From positions 1-5,255 of the forward strand of contig DATKQI010000116.1 of NCBI GenBank assembly GCA_035532755.1: 5,255 nt of DNA. The letters run 5' to 3'. This document shows, one piece after another, positions 1-5,255 of the stretch; the first letter of the stretch is position 1; the number at the start of each line of letters is the position of its first letter. The translations under genes and the position numbers were made by a program. Under the pieces are notes generated by a model that saw only the letters and a list, made by a program, of their open reading frames with translations, ran no database searches and had not been told where the DNA came from. The stretch comes from DATKQI01 sp035532755. GTDB lineage: Bacteria > Pseudomonadota > Alphaproteobacteria > Acetobacterales > Acetobacteraceae.

Positions 1-1
1 C

Positions 2-1156
2 TGCCAGCCGGTGCTGGATCGCCTCGCCGTGCCCTTCAGCCCCGGCACGCGCGTGGCCGCCCTCTCGCTCGCCGAACGCCAGATCGTGGAGATCGCCCGC
101 GCGCTCCTCGCCCGCTCCCGCATCCTGGTGATGGACGAACCTACCACCTCCCTCTCCTCGCGCGAGACGGACCGGCTGTTCGATCTCATCCGCCAGCTCC
201 GCGCGGAAGGGCTCGCCATCATCTACATCAGCCACCGCATGGCCGAGATTCACGAACTGGCCGATCGCGTCAGCGTGCTGCGCGATGGCCGCTACATCGG
301 CACCCTGGCACGCGCGGAAATGACGGAGGACGCCCTGCTGCGCATGATGGTCGGGCGGGACATCTCGGGCTTCTACAAGAAGGAGCACAAGCCCCCCGAA
401 GCCACCCGCCGCGTGGTGCTCTCGGTGCAGGACATCGCGGACGGCAAGCGCGTCCACGGCTGCTCGTTCGAGGTGCATGAAGGGGAGGTACTGGGCATCG
501 CCGGCCTCGTCGGCGCCGGCCGCACCGAACTCGCCCGCCTCGTCTGCGGGGCGGACCGGCGCATCCGCGGCCGCATCGTGCTGGAAGGGAAGGAGATCGC
601 CGCCCGCACCCCGGGGGAGGTGATAGACGCCGGCATGGTCTATCTCACCGAGGATCGGAAGCTGCTCGGCCTGTTCCTCGACATGTCGGTGCGGGAGAAT
701 ATCGTCACCGGGGTGATCGGCCGCGATGCCCATGCCGGCATCCTCGATCGCGCCGCCGCCCGCCGCCGCTCGGCCAAGGCGGTCGCGGCCCTGTCCATCC
801 GCGCGCGGTCGGATGCGGTGGTGGTCGGCAGCCTCTCGGGCGGCAACCAGCAGAAGGCGCTGCTCGCAAGGCTGCTGGAAACGAAGCCGCGCGTGGTGTT
901 CCTGGATGAGCCGACGCGCGGGATCGATGTCGGCGCGAAATCCGAAATCTACCGGCTGATCGACCAGTTGGCCCGCGCCGGCATGGCCATCGTCGTGATT
1001 TCCAGCGAGTTGCCGGAAATCATCGGCATCTGCGATCGCGCGCTGGTGATGCGCGATGGCGCCTTTGCCGGCGAACTGCACGCCACCGCCGAAGCACCGC
1101 TGAGCCAGGAAGCCGTCATCGCCATCGCCACCGGCGCCGCCCGGCGCGCGGCCTGA
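2..1156 (+). CDS. Sugar ABC transporter ATP-binding protein, CUT2/RbsA type (5' partial)
   Basis: This is the cytoplasmic ATPase that powers uptake of a sugar or sugar-like solute through the permease encoded next. The visible 384 codons hold the end of the first nucleotide-binding domain and all of the second. Domain 1 shows the signature LSLAERQ (62-82), Walker B ILVMDEPT (122-145) and the switch histidine in YISHR (about 224-238). Domain 2 shows the Walker A-like GLVGAGRTE (503-529), with Arg where Lys is usual, signature LSGGNQQ (833-853), Walker B VFLDEPT followed by RGIDVGAK (896-940), and SSELPE in place of the switch His (1001-1018). The Arg and Ser replacements are normal in the second domain of RbsA/XylG/MglA proteins. 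Family members are about 500 residues, so roughly 115 N-terminal residues, including the first Walker A, lie off the left edge. The GTG at 11 is internal, because the frame is open to the edge and the fold needs the missing part. The stop is 14 nt before the permease start. The sugar is unknown. Confidence 0.95.
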   Translation, partial: CQPVLDRLAVPFSPGTRVAALSLAERQIVEIARALLARSRILVMDEPTTSLSSRETDRLFDLIRQLRAEGLAIIYISHRMAEIHELADRVSVLRDGRYIGTLARAEMTEDALLRMMVGRDISGFYKKEHKPPEATRRVVLSVQDIADGKRVHGCSFEVHEGEVLGIAGLVGAGRTELARLVCGADRRIRGRIVLEGKEIAARTPGEVIDAGMVYLTEDRKLLGLFLDMSVRENIVTGVIGRDAHAGILDRAAARRRSAKAVAALSIRARSDAVVVGSLSGGNQQKALLARLLETKPRVVFLDEPTRGIDVGAKSEIYRLIDQLARAGMAIVVISSELPEIIGICDRALVMRDGAFAGELHATAEAPLSQEAVIAIATGAARRAA

Positions 1157-1158
1157 GC

Positions 1159-1163
1159 AGGAG
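1159..1163 (+). promoter_or_regulatory. Ribosome binding site of the permease gene
   Basis: AGGAG lies 7 nt before the ATG at 1171, inside the 14-nt gap after the ATPase stop. It supports this ATG as the start and tight translational linkage of the two genes. Confidence 0.75.
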
Positions 1164-1170
1164 AAGCCCC

Positions 1171-2169
1171 ATGGACGCAGCGCCCGAGGCGAAAACGATC
1201 GACGCCGCGCCCCCGGCCCGAACCCGCCCCGGCGTCGGCGCCTGGGTGCAGGCGGTCGGCATGCTGCCCATCCTGGTGCTGCTGTGCATCGGGTTCGAGC
1301 TGATGTCCCACCGCTTCCTCACATTGCAGAACGTCTCCATCGTCACCCAGCAGGCCGCCATCAACATCGTGATGGCCGCGGGGATGACGTTCGTGATCCT
1401 CACCGGCGGGATAGACCTCTCGGTGGGCTCCATCCTCGCGGTCGCGGCCATGCTCGCCGTCATCGTCTCGAAGCTGCCGGGCCTCGGCATGCTCGGCATC
1501 GCCGCCGGGCTCGCGGGCGGTGTGGTGTTCGGCGCGGCGAACGGGCTGCTCATCGCGCTGGTGCGCCTGCCGTCCTTCATCGTCACGCTCGGCGCGCTCA
1601 CCGCCGTGCGCGGCGTCGCCCGCCTGCTGGGCGGGGACAACACGGTGTTCAACGCCCACCTGCCTTTCGCCTTCATCGGCAACGGCAGCTTCCTCGGCAT
1701 CCCCTGGCTCGTGGTGATCGCCTTCGTGGTGGTCGTGGTCTCGTGGTTCCTGCTCCGGCGCACGGTGTTCGGCATGCGGGTGTACGCGGTGGGCGGCAAC
1801 CCGGATGCGGCGCACCTGGCCGGCATCAAGGTCTGGCGCGTGCTGCTCACCGTCTATGTCATCTCCGGCCTGCTCGCCGGCCTCGGCGGGGTGATGTCGG
1901 CCGCGCGCCTGTATGCCGCGAACGGCCTCCAGCTCGGCCAGAGCTATGAGCTGGATGCGATCGCCGCCGTCATCCTCGGCGGCACCAGCTTCACCGGCGG
2001 CGTCGGCTCCATCTGGGGCACGCTGGTCGGCGCGCTCATCATCGCCGTCCTCACCAACGGCCTCGTGCTGGTGGGGGTGTCGGACATCTGGCAGTACATC
2101 ATCAAGGGCCTCGTCATCATCATCGCGGTCACGCTCGATCGCTACCGCACCGGCGCCGCCCGCACCTGA
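1171..2169 (+). CDS. Sugar ABC transporter permease, RbsC type (BPD_transp_2 family)
   Basis: This is the inner-membrane subunit, probably acting as a homodimer, that forms the path for the sugar delivered by the binding protein at 2245-3183. The 332-residue protein has a hydrophilic Ala/Pro-rich N-terminus (residues 1-25), then hydrophobic segments near 28-42, 62-77, 86-100, 106-130, 178-195, 224-242 and 262-320. Hallmarks of the ribose-type permease family are visible: TGGIDLSVGS (78-87), PSFIVTLGALTAVRG (134-148), GGNPDAAHLAGI (208-219), and a C-terminal block LDAIAAVILGGTSFTGGVGS (261-280) that continues into WGTLVGALI. The last is the conserved cytoplasmic region expected to contact the ATPase. 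Length is normal for the family (about 310-340). The start ATG has a good AGGAG 7 nt upstream. The substrate cannot be told apart (ribose, xylose, other pentoses, polyols) from the permease alone. No frameshift or missing block is seen. Confidence 0.95.
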   Translation: MDAAPEAKTIDAAPPARTRPGVGAWVQAVGMLPILVLLCIGFELMSHRFLTLQNVSIVTQQAAINIVMAAGMTFVILTGGIDLSVGSILAVAAMLAVIVSKLPGLGMLGIAAGLAGGVVFGAANGLLIALVRLPSFIVTLGALTAVRGVARLLGGDNTVFNAHLPFAFIGNGSFLGIPWLVVIAFVVVVVSWFLLRRTVFGMRVYAVGGNPDAAHLAGIKVWRVLLTVYVISGLLAGLGGVMSAARLYAANGLQLGQSYELDAIAAVILGGTSFTGGVGSIWGTLVGALIIAVLTNGLVLVGVSDIWQYIIKGLVIIIAVTLDRYRTGAART

Positions 2170-2178
2170 GTTTCCCAC

Positions 2179-2207
2179 CCCGCCCGGCGCGCGCGCCGCC
2201 GGGCGGG
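2179..2207 (+). promoter_or_regulatory. Perfect 11-bp GC hairpin between permease and binding-protein genes
   Basis: The arms CCCGCCCGGCG (2179-2189) and CGCCGGGCGGG (2197-2207) are exact reverse complements around a 7-nt CG-repeat loop, so the stem is all G-C. No T-run follows, so it does not look like a standard intrinsic terminator. It begins 9 nt after the permease stop and ends 37 nt before the binding-protein start. In known sugar importers, intercistronic stem-loops next to the binding-protein gene set subunit ratios by protecting mRNA ends or causing partial termination. That role is an inference here. In GC-rich DNA, chance stems are common, but an 11-bp perfect one is notable. Confidence 0.5.
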
Positions 2208-2231
2208 CCATTCCATCGCGCACGCATTCTC

Positions 2232-2238
2232 GGAGGAG
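2232..2238 (+). promoter_or_regulatory. Strong ribosome binding site deciding a TTG start
   Basis: GGAGGAG stands 6 nt before the TTG at 2245. It is the strongest Shine-Dalgarno sequence in the window and selects the TTG over the in-frame ATG at 2266. Starting at 2266 would remove the Lys-Lys n-region of the signal peptide and leave an over-long spacing. Confidence 0.8.
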
Positions 2239-2244
2239 ACGAAA

Positions 2245-3183
2245 TTGAACAAGAAGCTTCTGCACATGGCCTCGCTCGCGGCGCTTGTGCTCTCTTTCGG
2301 CACGGCCGCGCAGGCCGCGCCGCTCGCCAAGCTCGGCATCACCGTGGGCTCGCTCGGCAACCCGTATTTCGTCGCCGCGGCGAAAGGTGCGGCGGCCGAG
2401 GCGAAGAAGCTGAACCCGAAGGTGCAGGTCACCACCACGGCGTCGGACTATGACCTGAACAAGCAGTTCACGCAGATGGACAATTTCGTCGCCGCCGGCG
2501 ACAGCCTCATCCTGCTGAACGCGGCCGATCCCGTCGCCATCCTCCCGGCGGTGAAGAAGGCGCAGGCGGCCCACGTGCCGGTGGTGGCGTTCGATGTCGC
2601 CGCCCAGGGCGCGAACGCGACGATCATGACCGACAACGTCCGCGCCGGCTACATCGCCTGCCAGTACATGGCGAAGCGGCTGAAGGGGAAGGGCAACGTC
2701 GTCATCATCAACGGCCCGCAGGTCTCCGCGGTGACGGACCGGGTGAAGGGCTGCAAGCAGGTGCTGGCGAAGAACCCCGGCCTGAAGCTGCTGTCCGACA
2801 ATCTGGATGCGAAGGGCTCGCGCGATGGCGGCTTCGCCATGATGCAGGGCCTGCTGACGCGCTTCCCCCATATCGACGGCGTGTTCGGCATCAACGATCC
2901 CACCTCCATCGGCGCCGAACTGGCCGCGAAGCAGCTTCACCGCAGCGAGATGATCATCGTGAGCGTGGACGGCTCGCCGGATATCGAGCAGGCGCTGAAG
3001 GCAAAGGGCTCCCTGATCGTCGCGGACGCGACGCAGGACCCCTACACCATGGCCGCCCGCGCGGTGGCGATGGGCAACAAGCTGCTCCAGGGCAAGAAGC
3101 TCGCCCACAAGGTCGTCCTGATGCAGCCGCACCTGATCACCGCCGCCAACGTCGCCCAGTACAAGGGCTGGACCTCGCACTGA
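2245..3183 (+). CDS. Periplasmic sugar-binding protein, type I (RbsB-like), TTG start
   Basis: This is the soluble periplasmic receptor that captures the solute and hands it to the permease at 1171-2169. The 312-residue precursor begins with a classical Sec signal peptide: NKK n-region, hydrophobic core at about residues 8-19, and AQA before the likely cleavage site after Ala24. The mature part has the two-lobed periplasmic binding protein fold (Peripla_BP_4 family): LGITVGSLGNPYF (30-42) opens lobe 1, VPVVAFD (111-117) and TDNVRAGY (129-136) form the first hinge and pocket region, GVFGINDPTSIGA (212-224) and VDGSPD (241-246) are lobe 2 motifs, and TQDPYTMAARAV (263-274) follows. Asn/Asp/Phe at NPYF, FD, TDN and ND positions are the usual sugar contacts. 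The mature chain has only two cysteines, C139 and C170; whether they pair is unknown. The pattern is ribose-like, but the exact ligand cannot be named. Length and motif order are normal. Confidence 0.94.
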   Translation: MNKKLLHMASLAALVLSFGTAAQAAPLAKLGITVGSLGNPYFVAAAKGAAAEAKKLNPKVQVTTTASDYDLNKQFTQMDNFVAAGDSLILLNAADPVAILPAVKKAQAAHVPVVAFDVAAQGANATIMTDNVRAGYIACQYMAKRLKGKGNVVIINGPQVSAVTDRVKGCKQVLAKNPGLKLLSDNLDAKGSRDGGFAMMQGLLTRFPHIDGVFGINDPTSIGAELAAKQLHRSEMIIVSVDGSPDIEQALKAKGSLIVADATQDPYTMAARAVAMGNKLLQGKKLAHKVVLMQPHLITAANVAQYKGWTSH

Positions 3184-3196
3184 ACGGCCGCCAAGA

Positions 3197-3220
3197 GGGC
3201 CGGGGGGAGAACCCCGGCCC
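3197..3220 (+). terminator. GC hairpin after the transporter operon, possible terminator
   Basis: GGGCCGGGG (3197-3205) and CCCCGGCCC (3212-3220) are exact reverse complements with a 6-nt loop, starting 14 nt after the binding-protein stop. ACCCCGGCC occurs twice in tandem (3211-3219 and 3221-3229), so either copy could pair with the left arm. No T-tract follows, so termination may be weak or need Rho, or the stem may mainly protect the 3' end. Its position at the end of the three-gene set is the main reason for the call. Confidence 0.45.
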
Positions 3221-3238
3221 ACCCCGGCCGCCCCACCA

Positions 3239-3326
3239 CCGTCATACCGGCGAAGGCCGATATCCAGGCCCGCAGGCCCAGACCGGCGACCTGCCCGCGT
3301 GAACCCCGCCTGCGCCGGCATGACGG
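3239..3326. repeat. Palindromic interspersed-repeat-like element, 88 bp
   Basis: The element begins CCGTCATACCGGCG (3239-3252) and ends with the complement CGCCGGCATGACGG (3313-3326), giving terminal inverted repeats that match at 13 of 14 positions. The left end has its own smaller dyad: ATACCGGC (3244-3251), GAAG loop, GCCGATAT (3256-3263), with one mismatch. The GTCAT-ACCGGCGAAGGCC-ATCCAG pattern resembles short palindromic repeats scattered between genes in many proteobacterial genomes (REP- or MITE-like). Only one copy is in the window, so repetition in the genome is an inference. No coding capacity is seen. It may also form an RNA structure between the two transcription units. Confidence 0.55.
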
Positions 3327-3373
3327 CAGGGGCGATTCGCACCGCCATCCCCAATTTGATTAAATTATGCGCA

Positions 3374-3395
3374 AATTGCCAATAAACAGGCAATT
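3374..3395. repeat. Inverted repeat AATTGCC-N8-GGCAATT, possible operator
   Basis: AATTGCC (3374-3380) and GGCAATT (3389-3395) are exact complements separated by AATAAACA. The 15-bp centre-to-centre distance differs from the roughly one helical turn (10-11 bp) usual for a simple dimeric regulator site, and the dyad does not fit a symmetric LysR T-N11-A box. The same GGCAATT word recurs at 3441-3447. No regulator gene is in view, so the binding protein is unknown. Confidence 0.4.
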
Positions 3396-3449
3396 CAATT
3401 CTGAAATGAGTCCATTTGCTCTAGAAAAGTCCGATTTACAGGCAATTCA
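3386..3449 (+). repeat. 12-bp direct repeat ACAGGCAATTCA, two copies 52 bp apart
   Basis: Identical 12-mers occur at 3386-3397 and 3438-3449. The start-to-start distance of 52 bp is close to five turns of B-DNA, so two proteins bound here would face the same side. The sequence between and after the copies does not align, so this is not a simple tandem duplication. Together with the inverted copy at 3374-3380 this makes three GGCAATT-type half-sites upstream of the FNT gene. Confidence 0.5.
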
Positions 3450-3450
3450 G

Positions 3451-3558
3451 AGCACCCACCGCGCCATTCCAGCACCCAACCCACGATCAACCCCACACAC
3501 CCCGTCCGGCACGGCACTTGCTTCTCCCCCAACGGGAAACCCTGGATGGAGGGCCGAG
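3451..3558 (+). other. C-rich, G-poor untranslated leader before the FNT gene
   Basis: Positions 3451-3510 contain 33 C and only 8 G by count, with pyrimidine runs and little potential for stems. AGCACCCA occurs twice, at 3451-3458 and 3471-3478. The stretch is in frame with the FNT gene without a stop, but its composition and lack of codon-position bias argue against translation. C-rich, G-poor RNA is the known preference of Rho, so a rut-like role is possible. The ribosome binding site GGAGGG (3548-3553) lies at its end, 5 nt before the ATG at 3559. Confidence 0.35.
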
Positions 3559-4395
3559 ATGGATGCCGTGAAGCCTACCGACATCGTGCGTGCCATGATC
3601 GAATCCGGGGCGGCGAAGGCCGCGCTCGGCCCGGTCGATCTGTTGATCCGCGGCGGCCTGTCGGGCGCACTGCTCGGCATCGCCACCAGCCTCGCGCTCG
3701 GGGCCGCCACCGATACCGGGCAGTTGCTGGTGGGTGCGCTCATCTTCCCGGTCGGCTTCGTGATGATCGTGCTGCTGGGCCTCGAACTCGTCACCGGCAA
3801 CTTCGCCTCGGTGCCGATGGCGGTCATGGCCGGGCGCACCGGCATCGACCGGATGATCATGAACTGGGTGTGGGTGTTCATCGGCAACCTGATCGGCGGC
3901 GTGCTGTACGCAGCACTGCTGGTGATCGCGCTCACCATGGCCGGCCACGCGCCGGTGGCGGGCGTGGCCGCGCGCATCGTCGCGGTCTCGCAGCTCAAAA
4001 CCCTCGCCTACGCCCATGCCGGTGCCGCGGGCATGCTCACCGCCTTCGTCAAGGGCATGCTGTGCAACTGGATGGTCTGCATGGGCGTGGTGATGGGGCT
4101 CTGCACCACCTCCGTCATCGGCAAGATCGCGGCGATGTGGATGCCCATCCTCGCCTTCTTCGCCCAGGGGTTCGAGCATTCGGTGGTCAACATGTTCGTC
4201 ATCCCCGCCGGGATGATGCTGGGTGCGAAGGTCAGCATTTTCGACTGGTGGATCTGGAACCAGATCCCCGTCACCCTCGGCAACCTCGCGGGCGGCTTCC
4301 TGTTCACCGGCCTCGCGCTTTACGTCACCTACGGCCGCGCGGCATCGCGGGCGGAGGTCGGCGGCGCGGTGGCAGCCCAGAGCGCCCCATCCTGA
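3559..4395 (+). CDS. Formate/nitrite transporter (FNT) family membrane channel
   Basis: This is an inner-membrane pentameric channel of the FocA/NirC type, which moves small monovalent anions such as formate, nitrite or hydrosulfide, often with a proton. The 278 residues match the family's usual length. Six hydrophobic segments are seen at about 29-48, 56-78, 100-127, 156-183, 190-204 with 209-221, and 236-257. Key family features are LELVTGNF (75-82, the loop that gates the pore), KGMLCNWMVC (165-174) with the conserved Lys, and GFEHSVVNMF (204-213), whose His207 corresponds to the central pore histidine of FocA. The start at 3559 is chosen because GGAGGG lies 5 nt upstream and the encoded N-terminus (MDAVKPTDIV) is where FNT proteins normally begin. 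An in-frame ATG at 3367 would add 64 residues with no family counterpart. Substrate is not decidable: no formate-lyase, formate dehydrogenase or nitrite reductase gene is adjacent. A dioxygenase-like gene follows after 61 nt. Confidence 0.93.
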   Translation: MDAVKPTDIVRAMIESGAAKAALGPVDLLIRGGLSGALLGIATSLALGAATDTGQLLVGALIFPVGFVMIVLLGLELVTGNFASVPMAVMAGRTGIDRMIMNWVWVFIGNLIGGVLYAALLVIALTMAGHAPVAGVAARIVAVSQLKTLAYAHAGAAGMLTAFVKGMLCNWMVCMGVVMGLCTTSVIGKIAAMWMPILAFFAQGFEHSVVNMFVIPAGMMLGAKVSIFDWWIWNQIPVTLGNLAGGFLFTGLALYVTYGRAASRAEVGGAVAAQSAPS

Positions 4396-4456
4396 TGCCT
4401 GCCTGAATCGGCGGCGGCGTGTATGCTGGCCGGCATCCCGCAAAAGGTGCCACCCG

Positions 4457-4885
4457 ATGCCGCCAGCCGCCGAACCCGCCCCGATCGCCGACATCGCAAG
4501 CTACCACGCCCACATCTACTACGACCCCGGCGAGAGCCGGGACCGCGCGGCCAGGCTGCGCGCCTGGGTGGATGAACGGTTCGCCGCACAGATCGGCGCC
4601 TGGCATGACGAACCGGTGGGCCCGCACCCGAAGGCGATGTTCCAGATCGCCTTCGCCACCGAAATCTTCCCCACCCTGGTGCCCTGGCTGATGCTCAACC
4701 GCCTCGGCCTCACCGTGTTCGTCCATCCCAACACCGACAATCCGCAGGATGACCATCTGGTCCACGCGCTGTGGCTGGGCGAGGTGCTGAAGCTGGACGG
4801 AACCATGCTGCCCCGCTCCATGTCCGCCGCCGGCCGCACGCACAGCCCCGTCGTTCCGAACACGAAGCCGCACGCCGCCCCTTGA
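4457..4885 (+). CDS. DOPA 4,5-dioxygenase family protein
   Basis: This small cytoplasmic protein of 142 residues belongs to the DOPA 4,5-dioxygenase family (ferredoxin-like fold). A few fungal members cleave the catechol ring of DOPA between carbons 4 and 5 on the way to betalain-type pigments; bacterial members mostly have unknown substrates. Conserved blocks are YHAHIYYD (16-23), GPHPKAMFQIAF (55-66), LTVFVHP (85-91) and DDHLVHALWLG (98-108). The histidines at 17, 19, 57, 90, 100 and 103 include the likely metal ligands. After LDG (113-115) comes a Pro/Ala-rich tail of about 27 residues, longer than the core family needs. The ATG at 4457 has AAGGTG 7 nt upstream, and the conserved core begins 15 residues in. 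An upstream extension of the frame would run into the FNT gene and is not needed. It may be co-transcribed with the genes on both sides. Ring cleavage is inferred from the family only. Confidence 0.88.
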   Translation: MPPAAEPAPIADIASYHAHIYYDPGESRDRAARLRAWVDERFAAQIGAWHDEPVGPHPKAMFQIAFATEIFPTLVPWLMLNRLGLTVFVHPNTDNPQDDHLVHALWLGEVLKLDGTMLPRSMSAAGRTHSPVVPNTKPHAAP

Positions 4886-4925
4886 TCCCGCCCCTGAACC
4901 GGCGGCCAAATGCGTGCCTCGAAGC

Positions 4926-4931
4926 GGGGAG
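4926..4931 (+). promoter_or_regulatory. Ribosome binding site of the amidase gene
   Basis: GGGGAG lies 6 nt before the ATG at 4938 and, with the coding match that follows, fixes this start. The 52-nt gap after the dioxygenase-like gene shows no clear promoter or terminator. Confidence 0.7.
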
Positions 4932-4937
4932 CCATCC

Positions 4938-5255
4938 ATGACCGAACTGCACCATCTGCCGGCGAAGAAGCTCGCCACCATGCTGCGCGCCGGCCGGATC
5001 GGCTGCCTGGAACTGCTGAACCACTGCATCGGCCGGATCGAGCGGCATGACGGCGCGATCAACGCGGTGGTGGTGCGCGATTTCGATCGCGCCCGCAAAC
5101 GCGCCCGCGCGCTGGACCGCAGGCGCGGAAAGGATGCCGCCCTGCCGCCGCTGTTCGGCGTGCCGATGACGATCAAGGAAAGCTACGATGTCGCCGGCCT
5201 GCCCACCACCTGGGGCGTGCCGGCGATGAAGAACAATATCGCGACGGCCAACGCG
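4938..5255 (+). CDS. Amidase-signature family hydrolase (3' partial)
   Basis: This is the N-terminal 106 residues of an amidase-signature enzyme, which hydrolyses an amide bond with a Ser-cisSer-Lys triad. Visible are the family's helical N-terminal region (residues 7-62), with ELLNHCIGRIERHDGAINAV (25-44) in the place of the usual 'I..hN..lNA' pattern, then LFGVPMTIKESYDVAGLPTT (72-91). That block contains Lys80, the expected catalytic lysine, and the TWG that commonly follows. The two serines and the Gly/Ser-rich signature lie beyond the right edge. Full-length members are about 450-500 residues, so over three quarters is missing, and the amide substrate cannot be judged. Relatives include GatA, fatty-acid amide hydrolase and many catabolic amidases. 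The solitary position, without gatB or gatC beside it in view, favours a catabolic amidase over GatA. Confidence 0.9.
   Translation, partial: MTELHHLPAKKLATMLRAGRIGCLELLNHCIGRIERHDGAINAVVVRDFDRARKRARALDRRRGKDAALPPLFGVPMTIKESYDVAGLPTTWGVPAMKNNIATANA

Larger units (their letters stand above)
3351..3450 (+). promoter_or_regulatory. AT-rich island, probable promoter/operator region of the FNT gene
   Basis: This 100-bp stretch is 35% G+C by count, against clearly GC-rich flanks, and precedes the FNT transporter gene. It holds a 7-bp inverted repeat, a 12-bp direct repeat, and an imperfect repeat of AGTCC(G)ATTT at 3409-3417 and 3428-3437. AT-rich words that could serve as a -10 element include TAAATT (3361-3366), but I find no convincing -35/-10 pair with 16-18 nt spacing. 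The promoter role therefore rests on composition, repeats and position. Confidence 0.5.

Noticed and set aside
11..13. GTG as the true start of the ATPase gene
   Set aside because: The frame is open to the left edge, and the first Walker A motif required by this two-domain family would be missing. The gene is cut by the window, not truncated.
503..529. Degenerate Walker A and missing switch His in the second ATPase domain as a sign of decay
   Set aside because: Arg for Lys and Ser for His are normal in the second domain of RbsA-type proteins.
3356..3369. FNR/anaerobic-regulator box at TTGAT before the FNT gene
   Set aside because: Only the left half (TTGAT, 3356-3360) fits. The position of the right half reads TTATG instead of ATCAA.
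949..3393. 814-codon open frame on the - strand across the transporter genes
   Set aside because: It lies antisense to three well-recognised genes, is extremely rich in His, Arg, Asp, Glu and Gly, and shows no domain. This is the usual shadow of GC-rich coding DNA.
3367..3558. 64-codon N-terminal extension of the FNT gene
   Set aside because: It runs through the AT-rich repeats and C-rich leader, has no family counterpart, and the ATG at 3559 has a good ribosome binding site.
4422..4427. TATGCT as a -10 element for the dioxygenase-like gene
   Set aside because: No acceptable -35 lies 16-18 nt upstream, and the match is only 4 of 6. Chance is likely.
3487..4494. 335-codon open frame on the - strand across the FNT gene
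   Set aside because: It is a low-complexity His/Asp/Arg/Glu-rich translation with no recognisable motif, opposite a clear membrane channel gene.

Overview
The window reads as a stretch of ordinary, GC-rich proteobacterial chromosome. The strong GC bias at third codon positions, the GGAGG-type ribosome binding sites and the gene content suggest an alphaproteobacterium, possibly of an acetic-acid-bacterium or Rhodospirillales type. That assignment is an inference from composition and gene style, not a marker-gene result. All six genes lie on the + strand, and the two edge genes are partial.

Positions 2-3183 hold a high-affinity carbohydrate ABC importer of the ribose/xylose/galactose class (CUT2). 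It has a double-domain ATPase cut by the left edge, an RbsC-type permease, and a secreted type I periplasmic binding protein, in the same A-C-B order as the rbs operon. ATPase and permease are 14 nt apart. A 75-nt gap with a perfect 11-bp GC hairpin separates the permease from the binding protein, which starts at TTG. The sugar cannot be read from the sequence.

Positions 3184-3558 are non-coding. In order they hold a GC hairpin that may end the transporter transcript, an 88-bp palindromic repeat-like element with near-perfect terminal inverted repeats, an AT-rich island (35% G+C over 100 bp) carrying repeated GGCAATT words that probably belong to a promoter or regulator-binding region, and a C-rich, G-poor leader running to the next gene.

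Positions 3559-4885 hold a formate/nitrite transporter (FNT) family channel and a small DOPA 4,5-dioxygenase-like protein. An amidase-signature enzyme starts at 4938 and is cut by the right edge. Spacings of 61 and 52 nt and a shared strand make co-transcription of these three possible, but no shared pathway is evident.

I see no RNA genes, CRISPR, insertion sequence, phage or defence genes. No previously undescribed system is evident. The parts most worth a second look are the 3184-3558 intergenic region and the intercistronic hairpin at 2179-2207.
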